A stretch of 64,000 bases of DNA from Glandiceps talaboti (lineage: Eukaryota > Hemichordata > Enteropneusta > Spengelidae): the NCBI RefSeq assembly GCF_964340395.1, contig NC_135555.1, forward strand, positions 14,045,746 through 14,109,745, in the 5' to 3' direction. The position numbers and the translations under genes are program-made. This document shows positions 1 to 13,212 of the stretch, piece by piece. Under the pieces are notes generated by a model. It saw nothing but the letters and a program-made list of their open reading frames with translations. It was not told where the DNA came from and did not search any database. Position 1 is the first letter of the stretch. Each line of letters begins with the position of its first letter.

Positions 1-445
1 TAAAATTATAACGCTATCTCAAGTGGAAAATTACTATGTGTCTCAAATCGATGCGGACTGCTTTGTGTATCTTGTACAGTAATTGAAATTCCCATATCCA
101 ATACACACCAAAGTGTCAATATAAAAAATAGTAATAGTAAAATTTGATTTATAATATTGGAAATATGTTAACGACAAAAAAGAAACAAATGGAAAAGTTA
201 CATTAAATGTAAATAGCTTTGTTGGAGAAAGAACATTTATTCTGAAATGTCAGAACAAGGTACAATAAATCTTGATCAATCTCGGATGAACAGGAAATTG
301 AGTGCACTTCTATACCAGGATAAGTGATATGGAGTAGGGGTTCGTGTAAACTGCTGATTAGTGAGAGGAGGAAGGGAGAAAGGGAATGAGAGACGCAGAA
401 AATATAGATAAAAGCAACAAAAAAGATTGTCAGAACGTAGACAAC

Positions 446-449
<4 letters not shown>

Positions 450-514
<65 letters not shown>
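450..514. repeat. (GA)n microsatellite
   Basis: About 32 uninterrupted GA units. On the minus strand they give an open frame of Ser-Leu repeats that is not a gene. Confidence 0.97.
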
Positions 515-516
<2 letters not shown>

Positions 517-1796
517 TGGATAACGTAATCTAGATTGGAAATTGTTATAATCTCCATATAGCTTTAATGATTTAAAAGACGATGCCTTAACTGTGGTGAT
601 GCTGTAACTAGTGGTATAAATTATATATGTTATCTTTGGGATACGGTTGCTGGGGCAACATGCTCAATGGAACTATGGAAAGTAATACACGCGTTCTCAG
701 ATTGACAATAAATAAGCTAATTAGTCCCTCCGTGCACAAGCTTTTTGAGAACCATAGTCATTCAATGCAAAATATCTCACTCGATTTCCTCTTGCTGATT
801 TTCTCTTAACACTTCACTCACTGCAGGTTTCATTTCCACGTTGATTTGATATAATTTGGAAATTTATCTTTAAAAGCTATAATACAACTATAAAGACTAC
901 AATTCTATGGGTGAGGTGTTCTATGAGGGTGGCTTACATGTAAGTATATGTATATGTATATGTATTATTTCAGAAAAACGCTAAGACATAAACGCGAATG
1001 ACAAACTGATCATTTTAAGATTGTCACAAGGAGAAGATGCAGATATACTGTTTGAAAACGTACAACATTATTTTCGGAGCACGTTTGTTAATATAGGCTA
1101 AACACTTTCAAATACATCATTTATCTTTAAAATGTTGGTGATTATTGGTGTAAGAAATACTTCCAAAATATATTTTTTTACTAGATTTTTTTTTAGTTAT
1201 TTCCTTCTGATTTTAAATTTCGATGACTTCAATAGGCAAGTCGCTGTCACTTTTTTTTTTATTGTTAATGGTATTGATTTGCTTCGCATTGTGTCTTTGA
1301 ATGCTATTGTGGAACATGCTGTCACAATACGTTTGCTGTATTCGCGAAAACAAAACACCAACGCTTCGACGTACAGGCAGTGCTCAAAGGAAAGTCGAAA
1401 GGTACATACGTCAAACGATGTGTTGTCTCTTTTGTTTCAGAAAAGATAAATTGCGATGTCATTGTCAACGTTTGTCTTCTTCCCTTTTGTGATTGAAGTA
1501 GTTTGTTTACTACATGTTATCCCTTTAATCATTAATTTGATTGAAATGACTTGCAAATTGTTCACTAGAAGGAGACGTACTACAAATGCCGATTTCAATA
1601 ATCTCAAGAAGAGCTTTCTACATTTATCAATTTGATACTCTATTATAAATGACGCTCTTTTAAACGATGATGTAAATCGAAACATAAAATGTCGACATTC
1701 AGTTCTCGCAAAGCTAGAAATTGACAAAAAAAATAAACAATCCAGGTGTAACTAACCTAATATTTGCTTCGCGAAATTCACAAAGCTCTCAGTCGC

Positions 1797-1884
1797 CACA
1801 GTTTGATATTTCTTACTGTAATGACGATTCGGATATCTTACACAGTTTGATATTTCTTACTGTAATGACGATTCGGCTATCTTA
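1797..1884. repeat. 44-bp tandem duplication
   Basis: Two head-to-tail copies of a 44-bp unit start at 1797 and 1841. They differ at one base (GGATATC versus GGCTATC), so the duplication looks recent. Confidence 0.9.
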
Positions 1885-3016
1885 TAAAAGTATAAATAAT
1901 ATTTGAAGAAGAAAAAACACCTCGAACTACATCAATAAATTGATGAAGAGTATCCACTTACCAGTTAATAGAAGTAGCGAGAACTTTAAGGTGAGTAACA
2001 TTCTCTGTCTCTTTTCTCTTTCCAACAAAAAAATGTACCCTCGGAATGAATCTGTCTGCCGTTCTGATATCTTAGTAAATGCACTTTCAATAAAAGTATT
2101 CTCGCAAGCCCTACGCATATCACGTGATCGAGAGTGACGTATGTGGTACTTCATGACGTATCCGGTATAGTACTAAAGCAATGGTTCATTGTGTAAATTG
2201 TTAAACTAGTTAGCTTCTTCCTTGTGTATGGTGCCGTAGAATAGCTTTGGAAAAACAGATATTTTGATGTCTATGCCAACCTTTTGCGAGACCGTACTTG
2301 GGAATATAATAAACTCAACGTGTTTCGCCTTACCAGAATCACACCCAAGTAATAACTGAATAGTCTAAGTTTCATTCGTTACCCCACAGACTCCAGGAGG
2401 AATACATAATTTGTTTTTTTCATGACTTTCCGGATTTCTAAGCAGACTATAGCAATGCACAATCCCGTTGCATGTATGACACGCGTCACACATGATCGTC
2501 ACGTCCACACTCAGAGGCAGCTGGAAGGGTCTCACATGCCACCCACGTGACAACTATAGCTATTGCCTATAGCCTAATTACTTGGTACAGTGAAGAGGTA
2601 GGGACCATATACTTCCTAGTCTGGTGTAGTAACTTGAGCATTCAATTCCACGTCACCGAAATGCGAAGAAATGTCCTTAAAGTAGTGTCTATATCTTGAT
2701 CTGTTCTAAGCCCAATTCAAGGAAAAATGTGACATCATCACCATTCATTAAATGATATCCGATAACTATCATTTCCCGCCATCAGTAATTCTATACTGGT
2801 GCCTAATTGATTGAAGCAAACACTATTTTGTCGTACCGTCATTAATACCAAACTTTTGTCAATCACACACTCTCACATTATAATTCTGATTTTAAAACGC
2901 ACATTTGTCAGGCGTATGTTTTTATTTACGGATGCGATATGACTTCAACGATAGGAAGATCTTTATCGCAATAGTACATACTATATTGCACTGTCGTAAA
3001 AAGGTTTCCCAACAAT

Positions 3017-3017
<1 letters not shown>

Positions 3018-3048
<31 letters not shown>

Positions 3049-3554
3049 TGTATGTGAGTGTGTGTGTGTGTGTGCGCGTGCGTGCGTGCGTGCGTGCGTA
3101 TGTATGTATGTATGTATGTATGTATGTATGTATGTGTGTATGTGTGTATGTGTGTATGTATGCATGTATGTATGCATGTATGCATGTATGTATGTATGTA
3201 TGTATGTATGTATGTATGTATGTATGTATGTGTGTGTGTGTGTGTGTGTATGTGTAGGTAGGTAGGTAGGTACGTGCGTATGTATGTATGTATGTATGTA
3301 TGTATGTATGTATGTATGTATGTATGTATGTATGTATGTATGTATGTGTATGTATGTATGTGTGTATGTATGCATGTATGTATGTATGCATGTATGTATG
3401 TATGTATGTATGTATGTATGTATGTATGTATGTATGTGTGTGTGTGTGTGTGTGTGTGTAGGTAGGTAGGTAGGTAGGTAGGTACGTGCGTATGTATGTA
3501 TGTATGTATGTATGTATGTATGTATGTATGTATGTATGTATGTATGTATGTATG
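3018..3554. repeat. Compound (TATG)n/(TG)n/(TAGG)n microsatellite
   Basis: More than 500 bp of TATG units interrupted by TG, TGCG, TGCA and TAGG tracts. A TATG-TG-TAGG-GTGCG module recurs at about 3220-3290 and 3430-3495, so the array has also grown by duplication of larger blocks. All long open frames here (Met-Tyr-Val-Cys or His-Thr-Tyr-Ile repeats) are artefacts of the repeat. Confidence 0.97.
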
Positions 3555-4702
3555 TATATGTCGGGGTTGTTGGAGGGTGCACTAATTGTCAACTGACACT
3601 GGAAACAAATATCCTGACCGCAAATGTTGCATTCTAAATGAGGAGGCTGTCCCAAAGGACAAGAGACTGCATTCACTCTATTCAGTAGTTTAGAGATGAT
3701 GGGTTTTAAGTTACCGAAGATCGTGCATGCAAAAAGAGAAGACAATTGGAAGATATTTCCACCACGATCATCACCACAATCATCAAATGTTAAGTGTGAT
3801 CTGTGATAAGATTTTTTTTAAAGATCTCAATGCAAGAAATTGACAATCATACGTAGGGGGTCCAGTCTTTCAATTGCCATCATGCATATCTCTGGAACGC
3901 CGACATTTAACATTCACGATCGATTTTCCTAAAATACGCTGCTTAAATAAGATACTGAATGAAAATTATTTAGAGATATTTCGCTGCGTATTTATATTAG
4001 GTGTTTAGGAATGTGTTACCGTGCGCTTCTTTAGCCATTGTCACGAATCTGTGAAAATTAAGACGTCATTTTCGAATCGGTGACTCAAAATGTCTTTATA
4101 TATAATTTATCAATTTCTTGGAAAAGACTTGAAACAGTGTGCTACAGAAAAAAATCTTCATTTGTGATTTGGGCAATTTGAATTTTCGTTTATGAACGTA
4201 TTTCCGAATTATGTAATTTCTTGTCGCGCTGTAGCCGATCCGTGTGAAGCCAAACTTTAATTCGCTCGACGTCTGCAAATCAGACATTTGAACAACCATA
4301 TTCATTTGATCAGCTTAGATATTTCTGATTGAAACTGCATCCTTTTGTATGTTTTAGCATTGTCATCGATTTTTTTTTCAATTTTAGCAACTGCGCAGAC
4401 AGCTGGGTTTGCTCTTTTGATTTGGACACGTTGTCAATTGACATGGTCGTCTTATTGTTGAATACTTTAATATCAAAGTGACAGTTCGGTGTAATACGAA
4501 AGTGAGCGTAACGATGTGAACCCGGCGACATAATGTGCTTGATCAGCGACGAATTATGGCTTCACTCGCTGCATTATGCCTGTTTCGAAGGACATTAAAC
4601 TGTAAAGCACGTAGTGATATCAGACAGTCAGACTTGATAATACACCCATGAAGTCGTGACACGTTATGGCACTCAAAAGTATTACAACTTGACAAAATAA
4701 GT

Positions 4703-4770
4703 AACAGATACAATCCGACCAATATGCGTCGAGCGGTAGCGAGGCGCATATTGGTCGGATTGTATCTGTT
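4703..4770. repeat. Perfect 26-bp-arm hairpin, 16-nt loop
   Basis: The left arm (4703-4728) is the exact reverse complement of the right arm (4745-4770). The 16-base GC-rich loop spans 4729-4744. No flanking target duplication is visible. It could be a foldback element, a small structured RNA precursor or a replication-slippage product. Confidence 0.9.
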
Positions 4771-5435
4771 TTGTACACCGGCTAATTTCCTTTGTTGTGT
4801 ATTGAGTTTCGAAATCCAATATACTCCGGAGATAACCAGCGTTCCGACTGAACTCATACACTGCTATCATACCACCACAACAATAATAATAACAGTGTCT
4901 GCGCCATCGTGCATGTCTGCATATCTTCCGGGCTATTTATACACTCTAGCTAAGGCCAAAAAAAAAAATATGTTTGGTTCTGGTCAGCGCGCGCGTGCCC
5001 TGAATACCCCCGCGTCGATCCTTTTTTTTCCGATAATTTTTGCTTTCCCGTTCCTTATTTACAATTCCCCGTCGATCAACACTGTATGCAAGGCTAGCGG
5101 AAAAATTTAACTCGTGTGATGGCGCACTTCTATTTGGTAACGGGTACCCTTTTCTTCTAGTACTGTTGCATACCCATAACCCCCCGTACGATATGTGTAC
5201 GTAATATGTACGATGAGCGTGGTTGATGGGAATCACGGGAAATAGTGTGTTCACTGTGCTAGGTGGTAAACCGCTCACATGTTTCGAAAATGTCTGAAGT
5301 TTGAGTACGTCGTGAGCAATCGAAATGTTGATATCAATTCAGCTGACTTTCGAGGTGTTCTTAGTTCTGGTGATCGTTTCGTTCTGCCTTCTGAATACAA
5401 AGATTTTCCTGTAGCGTAAGCAGTTAGCTCTGGAT

Positions 5436-5511
5436 GTATGCGCTACGATGTTCGACACGTCTTTCCAGCTGCGATGAGATAGAAAGACGTGTCGAACATC
5501 GTAGCGTATAC
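5436..5511. repeat. 30-bp-arm hairpin, 16-nt loop
   Basis: The arms at 5436-5465 and 5482-5511 are reverse complements with one mismatch, around a 16-base loop at 5466-5481. The arms differ in sequence from the hairpin at 4.7 kb, but the loop length is the same. Confidence 0.9.
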
Positions 5512-6307
5512 AGACTGCGTATCAGACTGATGACGGACGGTGCTCGAAAGAAAACACTGCCTCCTCTACGTCCGTTGGACAGACCTATTTCTCATTATTT
5601 AACGTTACAAGTTGCACAATGACATTATACAGTGGTTGCAAGGCAAGACTCATTATTATCTTGGATGGGATTATAACTGCAAATCACTGGGCGATAAGAT
5701 AAATTTGTAAATGTGACTAGTGATGATGCCCTGATGGATGATTGATCCGCATCGTACAAAACTTGCCATACAACAGTGCCAACTTCCAGAGTTGTATGAC
5801 ATCTTCCGAGAGCATGTAAAGTGTCAAAAATGTGTATTTACTAATTTGCAAAAAAAAAAAAAAAAAAATTACGAAAAAAAAAAAACGCGCGTCGTCGCAC
5901 CACTTTAGAAAGTTTACCCTGACCAGAACCAGATTATTTTTTTTTTTTGGCCTAATACACATACACAAACAAAATTAGACACTCACTTCACACTACAAGT
6001 TCTCAAATACAGTGTCTGCTGTACTGTGCATTATCTCAGAGGATATTTTTGACATTGGAGTCAGAATTACATACATCAATGAAGTTGGATACTCTCCGCA
6101 CTCTCCATGTTCATAAATGTAAACTGAGCGAAACATCGCTTTCGACAAGACATGCTTAGCTACTGAAAGGTTCAAACACACAAGCTATTGACGTTTATTT
6201 CGTTGGGCTTTCGCCACCATCGATCATTCATTTTGACAGCTCTTTCTGGTTGATAACAAACTCGCATTACAAACTTCTTCCTGTTGGAGTATATTGCGCA
6301 CACAGTC

Positions 6308-6380
6308 AAATATACTCCGGATGTTGACTTTTCATTACCATGTCTGTCTAATATACTCTGGGTATGGACTTTTCATTACC
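6308..6380. repeat. Diverged 41-bp tandem duplication
   Basis: Two copies, at 6308-6339 and 6349-6380, share an AATATACTC start and a GACTTTTCATTACC end. A related motif (CAATATACTCCGG) occurs near 4818, and GCCGGTGTACAA occurs both near 6493 and, inverted, near 4780. A low-copy repeat may therefore span 4.7-6.5 kb. Confidence 0.6.
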
Positions 6381-6691
6381 CGGATGGTATTTCTCATATT
6401 CTCAGCTCACTGGATTTTGAAGCGGGAAGTTTGAGGACACCTGATTGGCTGATCGCCCGATTAGTCACTGTCGCTTGACAAGTAACGCCCACGCCGGTGT
6501 ACAATCCAATATATTCGATAATCACTAAATCGGCATATACCGTATAAAATATATAGAAAACTGAAAAGTGTTTTTATCGAGGCAGCTCAAATTTAGATTT
6601 CTAAGTTCAAGGGTACATCTTGTTTATTCATTTCAGACAGGTTAGTTTACATCAAAAGCTTACAGTGCATATTTTGTTCAAAATCACTTTC

Positions 6692-6836
6692 AAACAAACA
6701 AACAAACAAACAAACAAACAAACAAACAAACAAACAAACAAACAAACAAACAAACAAACAAACACACACACACACACACACACATACATACATACATACA
6801 TACATACATACATACATACATACATACATACATACA
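6692..6836. repeat. (AAAC)n(AC)n(ATAC)n microsatellite
   Basis: Three adjoining pure tracts: AAAC, then AC, then ATAC. Confidence 0.97.
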
Positions 6837-7914
6837 AATAAACATGACATAAATCAAATCTCTACCATCCATGTAGACTATCTGATTTCCCAATTGCAGC
6901 ATATTACATTATACCTAATTGGCACCATTGTCAAAAGGGATATTTAGATAACGGATATTACATTTTTAAATTGAATAACACTTTTACCTTACTACGTATA
7001 TGGAGACATTTATGAATTTGAGAAATAAATACCATTTGGTTTATTATATTAACCCAGGGAACACTACACCTACGATATGGTTTGCTTTTGGACATTCCTT
7101 TCCTGTTGACTTATCAGGAACGTAATTATCTGTTTAGTCTTGGGGCGCTGGTACTGAATTACACTGGTATCATTTTAATGTCTATTCATTTTCATTCCAC
7201 GTCTTTGTATGCTGTATTTGCGCCGACAGTTTATACAAAAAGCGTGATGGAAATATATATCGTATCGTTTTAAACGAGGTTAATAAAGAACAAGAATGAC
7301 TTTAAAGTAACTCTTTTAATGATTTCGTTGAAATAGGTACGCACAAAGGCGCCTAAGTTTGCTAATAGTATTTGTATGTTGTTTTGTATCATCTTGTTTG
7401 ACACGTCATATTGTGATACCAATGTATTCATAGCGTTGAAGGATTTTGTTGTGGTGATGAATATATGACAAGCCATTTCTCGAAAATTTATAACACTATG
7501 TGATGCATCTTATATGTATTTTCTTTTTTATTTATCACTGACTTTGCATAAAATGTTACGTATAGTAAAAGAAAATAATAACAAATATTATAACACTGCA
7601 CAACAGGACAGAGAAGCCCATACAACAGCAAACCAGACACAAGTTAAAATCCTACTAGCAATTGCACAATGACAATTTCAATATTTATAAGTATTGCCCG
7701 TGCTTTTTAAAAGGAGAACAAAGGCGCGGCTGATTCTTTTCTTTATGCTTGTATGAAACCTCTCCCCAAAATGATAAAATTCACAATAATAATTTCCACC
7801 AACTCTAGTATAGCAGGCGTACCTGACACAATTTTTATAACTCAATATTAGAGAGGTCGGACGACGAAGAGTTGGTGAAAATCACTGTTTCCTGTTATAA
7901 TGCAAAGAATTATT

Positions 7915-8263
7915 ATGTATGTATGTATGTATGTATGTATGTATGTATGTATGTATGTATGTCTGTATGTATGTATGTATGTATGTATGTATGTTTGCAT
8001 GCATGCACGCATGCACGCACGCACGCACGTACGTACGTACGTACGTGTGGTGTGTGTATGTATGTATGTATGTATGTATGTATGTATGTATGTATGTATG
8101 TATGTATGTATGTGTGTGTGTGTATGTATGTATGTATGTATGTATGTATGTATGTATGTATGTATGTGTGTGTGTATGTATGTATGTATGTATGTATGTA
8201 TGCATGTATGCATGTATGCATGTATGTATGTATGTATGTATGTATGTATGTATGTATGTATGT
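7915..8263. repeat. (TATG)n microsatellite with (ACGT)n core
   Basis: TATG units surround GCAT/GCAC and self-complementary CGTA tracts at about 7995-8045. Open frames on both strands here are repeat artefacts. Confidence 0.97.
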
Positions 8264-8717
8264 GAACAAAGTCAACGGGGCTAGCGATCGTGACACTTTT
8301 CTTTTCATTTTTAGAGATATCTACATGCTGTTCTATGCCTCATGGTAAAATGAATGCAATGCAGAAACTAGCTAGATACTTTTCCTTTAGAAATATATAT
8401 ATTGGAGGACTTTGACTCCTAAGATTATGCTGTGCGTTTATTTCAATTCAGTGGTCAACGAGAAGGCTCTGTTCAGGTACTAAATAATGTGTCCGAATAA
8501 AAAAGGATATTCATTCCAAATTTGAAAAAGCTGATAATGGAATGACGTGAGTATATCTGTGTCTTGAGAATTGAATAAGAGTGAAGATGTTAGGAGAGAG
8601 CACGTACAAATGACCAAGGGTGCACCACTAATATATTGTCGCAAATCACTGTCCCTTTTACGGCAGTGTTATCTAAGTGGGATCCATCGACTAGTATTTT
8701 GTGGAAAAACATGAACT

Positions 8718-8825
<108 letters not shown>

Positions 8826-9720
8826 AGCTGACGACCACGTGTCTTGTATAAAGATTCCTTATATTAATGAATTTAGTATAATTTCTTATTAATTATATAA
8901 TTTTTCGTTTCTTTTGGAAAATCGAGTAATAGTTGGTTGGTTTCTTATTCAATAAATGCACGGTAGTTTGTATAAATTATGTGAACGAGTAGTATTTTAT
9001 AACCACGTTTGTTCTCCGCAACCTTCAGGTGGCTGATTTGGCAAACAATAGTACTCATGTGTATGATTAAGACTGATGTATGTCTTACGACATGCACCTG
9101 CTGACTACCATTGATGATCAGTTCTGTCACATTCGGGTAAACAACTTGATCGTTCATTTACCACATGAATGGCCTAAGGCTTGCATGTAATAAGTCAAAA
9201 AGCTGTACCAGTGTGATGCAGAAGACCAGCTTTTAATAACATTAGCCTTGATTTATGGGTTCAAGTAAAACCGTCGAACTCGATATATGATAGTACGTTT
9301 AATAGAAATTTCAATCACAAATAAGCACAGAGAATTTCATGTTTAGCATACATGTACGTGTGTTTATTATTTCAATTCTCCAATGACATTTTCCAATGAT
9401 TTCCAAAGGTTATAACGAACAAGCAATTCAAAGTTGAGCTTTCGATCTACTTGACGGACGATCCTCCTCAGATGCGTTCTCCGAGTCCCATCTGTACATT
9501 TAAAAGCTTTGGTCATTGTGAAAAACGTGTCAATTAAAGTGTGGCGAATTAGTACTTGTAACGGTATGGAAGAACATTTGTGTGACAACCTTAATCTTAA
9601 TTTTCATTTTTTAAAGCAGGCGCATCACATTGAAAATAATCACAATGCGCTTACAAATTACAGGAGATAGTCTTTCAAGTTCAAAAGTTTTGAAGAGGGA
9701 CAATTTAAAATGGAAAGGAA

Positions 9721-9895
9721 TGGCAGGGACTGATTATCGGCCTTAACAACTTCTTAAAAGATGGAGTGAAGTGAAATATGGCAGGGACTAATTATCGGCC
9801 TTAACAACTTCTTAAAAGATGGAGTGAGGTCAAATATGGCAGGGACTAATTATCGGCCTTAACAACTTCTTAAAAGATGGAGTGAAGTCAAATTT
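9721..9895. repeat. 58-bp tandem repeat, three copies
   Basis: Units start at 9721, 9779 and 9837 with the motif TGGCAGGGACT. They differ at only a few positions. Confidence 0.92.
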
Positions 9896-10265
9896 GCCAT
9901 GTTTGATTGTAATGCATGTCATCCTGTGTTCAAAGGCTGGCCGGAAACATTCTTTTTGTTCGATCATGGACAAAGTGTACCTTTTTTTCTCATAATTGAT
10001 CATATCTATTTGATATTTAGAATCGATACCTTTTCAACAAATGTTGATTGTTCACATAACTGCCAATCAAACTGCTGGGCGCTAAACAGGAAATGAAGTC
10101 ATGAATGCATGGTTTTTCACATTATGCGTATGGTGACGTGTCTCGTTAGGTTTACCCTATCAGATGGAATATTCTATAGTCAAACATATTTATCAGTATG
10201 AGTACCATGTCAAAATGTCAAACAAATTATGAAGTAAAAATATACGGATATTGGATAAAAATAAG

Positions 10266-10267
<2 letters not shown>

Positions 10268-10318
<51 letters not shown>

Positions 10319-10327
10319 GTCAGTCAG

Positions 10328-10423
<96 letters not shown>
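10268..10423. repeat. (AATC)n microsatellite
   Basis: A nearly pure AATC array with three AGTC variants near 10316-10328. It gives an Ile-Asn-Gln-Ser frame with no coding meaning. Confidence 0.97.
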
Positions 10424-10424
<1 letters not shown>

Positions 10425-12089
10425 GAAAATGTAATGTAGCGCCACACTCCAAAACCGTTATTGTTCAATGGCGGCAAAAGGTTTACTCCATTCAAAATGT
10501 TATTTTGAAGAGATGTGTCTTCGGTTTGTTTTTTTACAAAATGTTAAGAAATAGTCAGTAGCCCCTAGAATTAAATATTTTACGTAAAACGATTCTCATT
10601 GCTTCAAATAACTGAAAATAAGAACATCAATAACTTGTGCTTTAAAATCAAACACATGCACTGATGGTGAATTAATTTGGTGGAATTGTCAATGAAATGC
10701 CACATGTAAGGTATCTATTGACAATTTTTTTACTTTCATATATTGTATAATATTGTCCCATTATGATGTACATCTGCTCGAATGAGACTGCTACTTGGGA
10801 TATTAAATGACGCAATTTAATATTATTCAATGTTACTCGACGTTGGAAATATGTGCTTTGGATATTGAACACTTTTTTTTTCAAAGTTTTGATACATAAA
10901 AACCTATTTTAGTGACGTTAACCAAGCATTGCATGCCCTAAAACATATTAATTTAAATTTTTTGATTAATATTGACACCTGAGTCACCATTTTCCTGATT
11001 GCTAACAGACTGCCCTTTTTACCGTAGGTCAAATTTTCACCATCGTGTGTCTGATATGTGTGTGTTTAGGGAAATTGCTGGGATTTCTGATTTCTGATAT
11101 ATATAACGAAACGAGCTTCAGAAAGGTTAACTTCTGTTAGTGACATCTAATTATTTCGGTATGCAATATGATCTAAGGTTAATAGGATTTTGCAGGTTGA
11201 AAATGGAGATGAAATACTAAAGAAGAGTCGATTAGATTTGAAACTGAAATCAGAGCACTGATGGAAGGTGTGTTATTATACCTGTTGGCTCTTTAAACCA
11301 TACACTTTGACCCAAATGGGTTCTCAAGTTGCTTTGCAGTGTTACAAACTCTTACGACTTGTAATGGGCAAGTATATTGGCCTTGTCGGATGACACGCGA
11401 GTTTTCTGTAGGTGTAGCAAGTGTGTCTGAGAATAGAGAGGTTTCATACCAGGCGATAGGAACGTGAAAAGACAGTGGTATGATTGTTTGGTAAAAAAAA
11501 AAGCACTCAAGAATATATATTCATGTAAGACATGTAACTTTTCACTATTTTCAAAAATAATTCCGAGTTGGAAAATACCTAAATCATCAACTCAAAACGG
11601 TTCAATCGTTTTGAATTATCTAACTACTAGTCAATGATCAAACATTGTACGTTGAGTTAATGTTTGTGTGTATAGAATACTAGTTACCGTAGCACAAGGA
11701 GACGATCATAAATTGTTTATAAACAAATTCTGAGATGCTGATAGATCCTGCATGCTTCAGCAAGTCTAGTACAACAGCATAAGGAACAGTTGTCCGATTC
11801 ATACATGCCCACATTGGGGCCCCACACTCCAGGCCCACACCACGAAAACCTAGCCATCAACTGATGATGTTCAAACAAATCTTTGTTTCTGACCAGACAT
11901 TTTCATGATTTAGGAAAGACATTAACCTCGTGAACTCTAGACACTTCGTCCTCAATTCCAGTTAACAGGATAGTTTTGACGCAATGAAAGTGTAAATTTA
12001 TTAACTATTAATGAAACTGTCCACAATCTTGTTAAATATCCCACAGACACTATCTGTCTCTGGTAAACACAAGCGCTAGCTAGTTAGCG

Positions 12090-12189
12090 CTAGCCATGTG
12101 CTAGGTAAGTCGTTAATATAAAACAGAAAGAGCAACGGTCCCAAAATAGAACCCTGGGGCACCCCAGATGTAACAGTATATTTCCTTAA
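12090..12189 (-). mobile_element. Non-LTR retrotransposon reverse-transcriptase fragment
   Basis: On the minus strand, about 32 codons read through the motif [20 protein letters not shown] followed by LP. This is the fingers/palm signature of reverse transcriptases of the CR1/L2/Jockey/RTE type. The frame breaks just upstream, and no FADD catalytic motif follows in frame, so this is a decayed piece and not a working element. Confidence 0.88.
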
Positions 12190-13116
12190 ATTGCTGTATA
12201 TATTTTCATAGGTTCATTGAATGTTGGGATATATGGTTAGATGAATGCCAGATAAGCTTGTGACTGTCAGTCATGCCATAGATAAACCGTACCAAAGACT
12301 TAAAAGGCATATTAGCCACTATTTTTTGGACTTCCTGTCATTAAAAAATACGTTATAACTACACTGCAAATGGTCCAATCTCTGTAATTAGATGATTTAC
12401 CCGTCAATGTTTACTTCATAGTTAGTGACATACGAGGGCTGTAAAACATTTGGCCGGCTGGCTGGCTTTATTTTCAAACCGCCCACCATACTTGTTGACA
12501 TCGCTTGAGGCAAGTCATGTGATACTGATGTCAAAATTACGCTATATATTTAGCGAGAGTGCCAATCAGCGAGAGGTCAGCAAAAGGAGGTCAAACGTGT
12601 AAAATACCAATGTTCAAGTTACAAGCATGCATTCATGAGAACTGGATCGATTTAAGAGTGTTCTCCTTGACAACTCCGATGAAGTAGAAACAATTAATAG
12701 AACAGTGTATGACGTAAACAAAAGACACTTGTTTGAATAGATCTAACAAGGACAAAGCTAATGGACTTCATTTCGAGATCATTGCTGAACAGCTTTTACT
12801 ATGGTGTCAAATTTAATCAACACATCATGTAAGCCAAGTGTTGCTTAGTGATGAAGTTAGAACAATACTGATGGAAGCAATCTTTGTTTTCATGGGGAAG
12901 AGGGCATGTTTACTGCAACACTTTGAAAATGTCTTCTTATCTTAGGTTGATATAGAAGTCTAGTACACTTGGTTTCCAATTTGGAAATAAAAATTTCATT
13001 TTAAAACAATCATTACAGGTGTTGATTAGCGGGATAAGGTATCATTTTTTGAATACTCTCATTTCTCGGTAAGGTAAAGAAACACACTCACACCCTTCCA
13101 AATTGTTGTCTTTACT

Positions 13117-13122
13117 TTTATT
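13117..13122 (-). terminator. Polyadenylation signal AATAAA of the CLPTM1L-type gene
   Basis: TTTATT on the plus strand reads AATAAA on the minus strand, about 90 bp past the stop codon of the CLPTM1L-type gene. It is the first canonical signal after the stop. Cleavage would fall near 13.09-13.11 kb. Confidence 0.7.
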
Positions 13123-13212
13123 GTATGATTTAATTTGCATATTACATTCACCTGACAAAACACTTCACTACAATGTCAATGTCATAGCAATGACTGTTTA
13201 TCTTATGGCTGT

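Noticed and set aside
2922-3745. Long minus-strand frame with His-Thr-Tyr-Ile repeats and a Cys-containing N-terminal part (ECNICGQDICFQCQ)
   Set aside because: Nearly all of it is the TATG microsatellite. The about 55-residue non-repeat part hints at a zinc-finger-like CxxC pattern but lacks the histidines and any splice support.
3018-8263. CRISPR-like regular repeats
   Set aside because: Eukaryotic microsatellites with no unique spacers; no prokaryotic features anywhere in the window.
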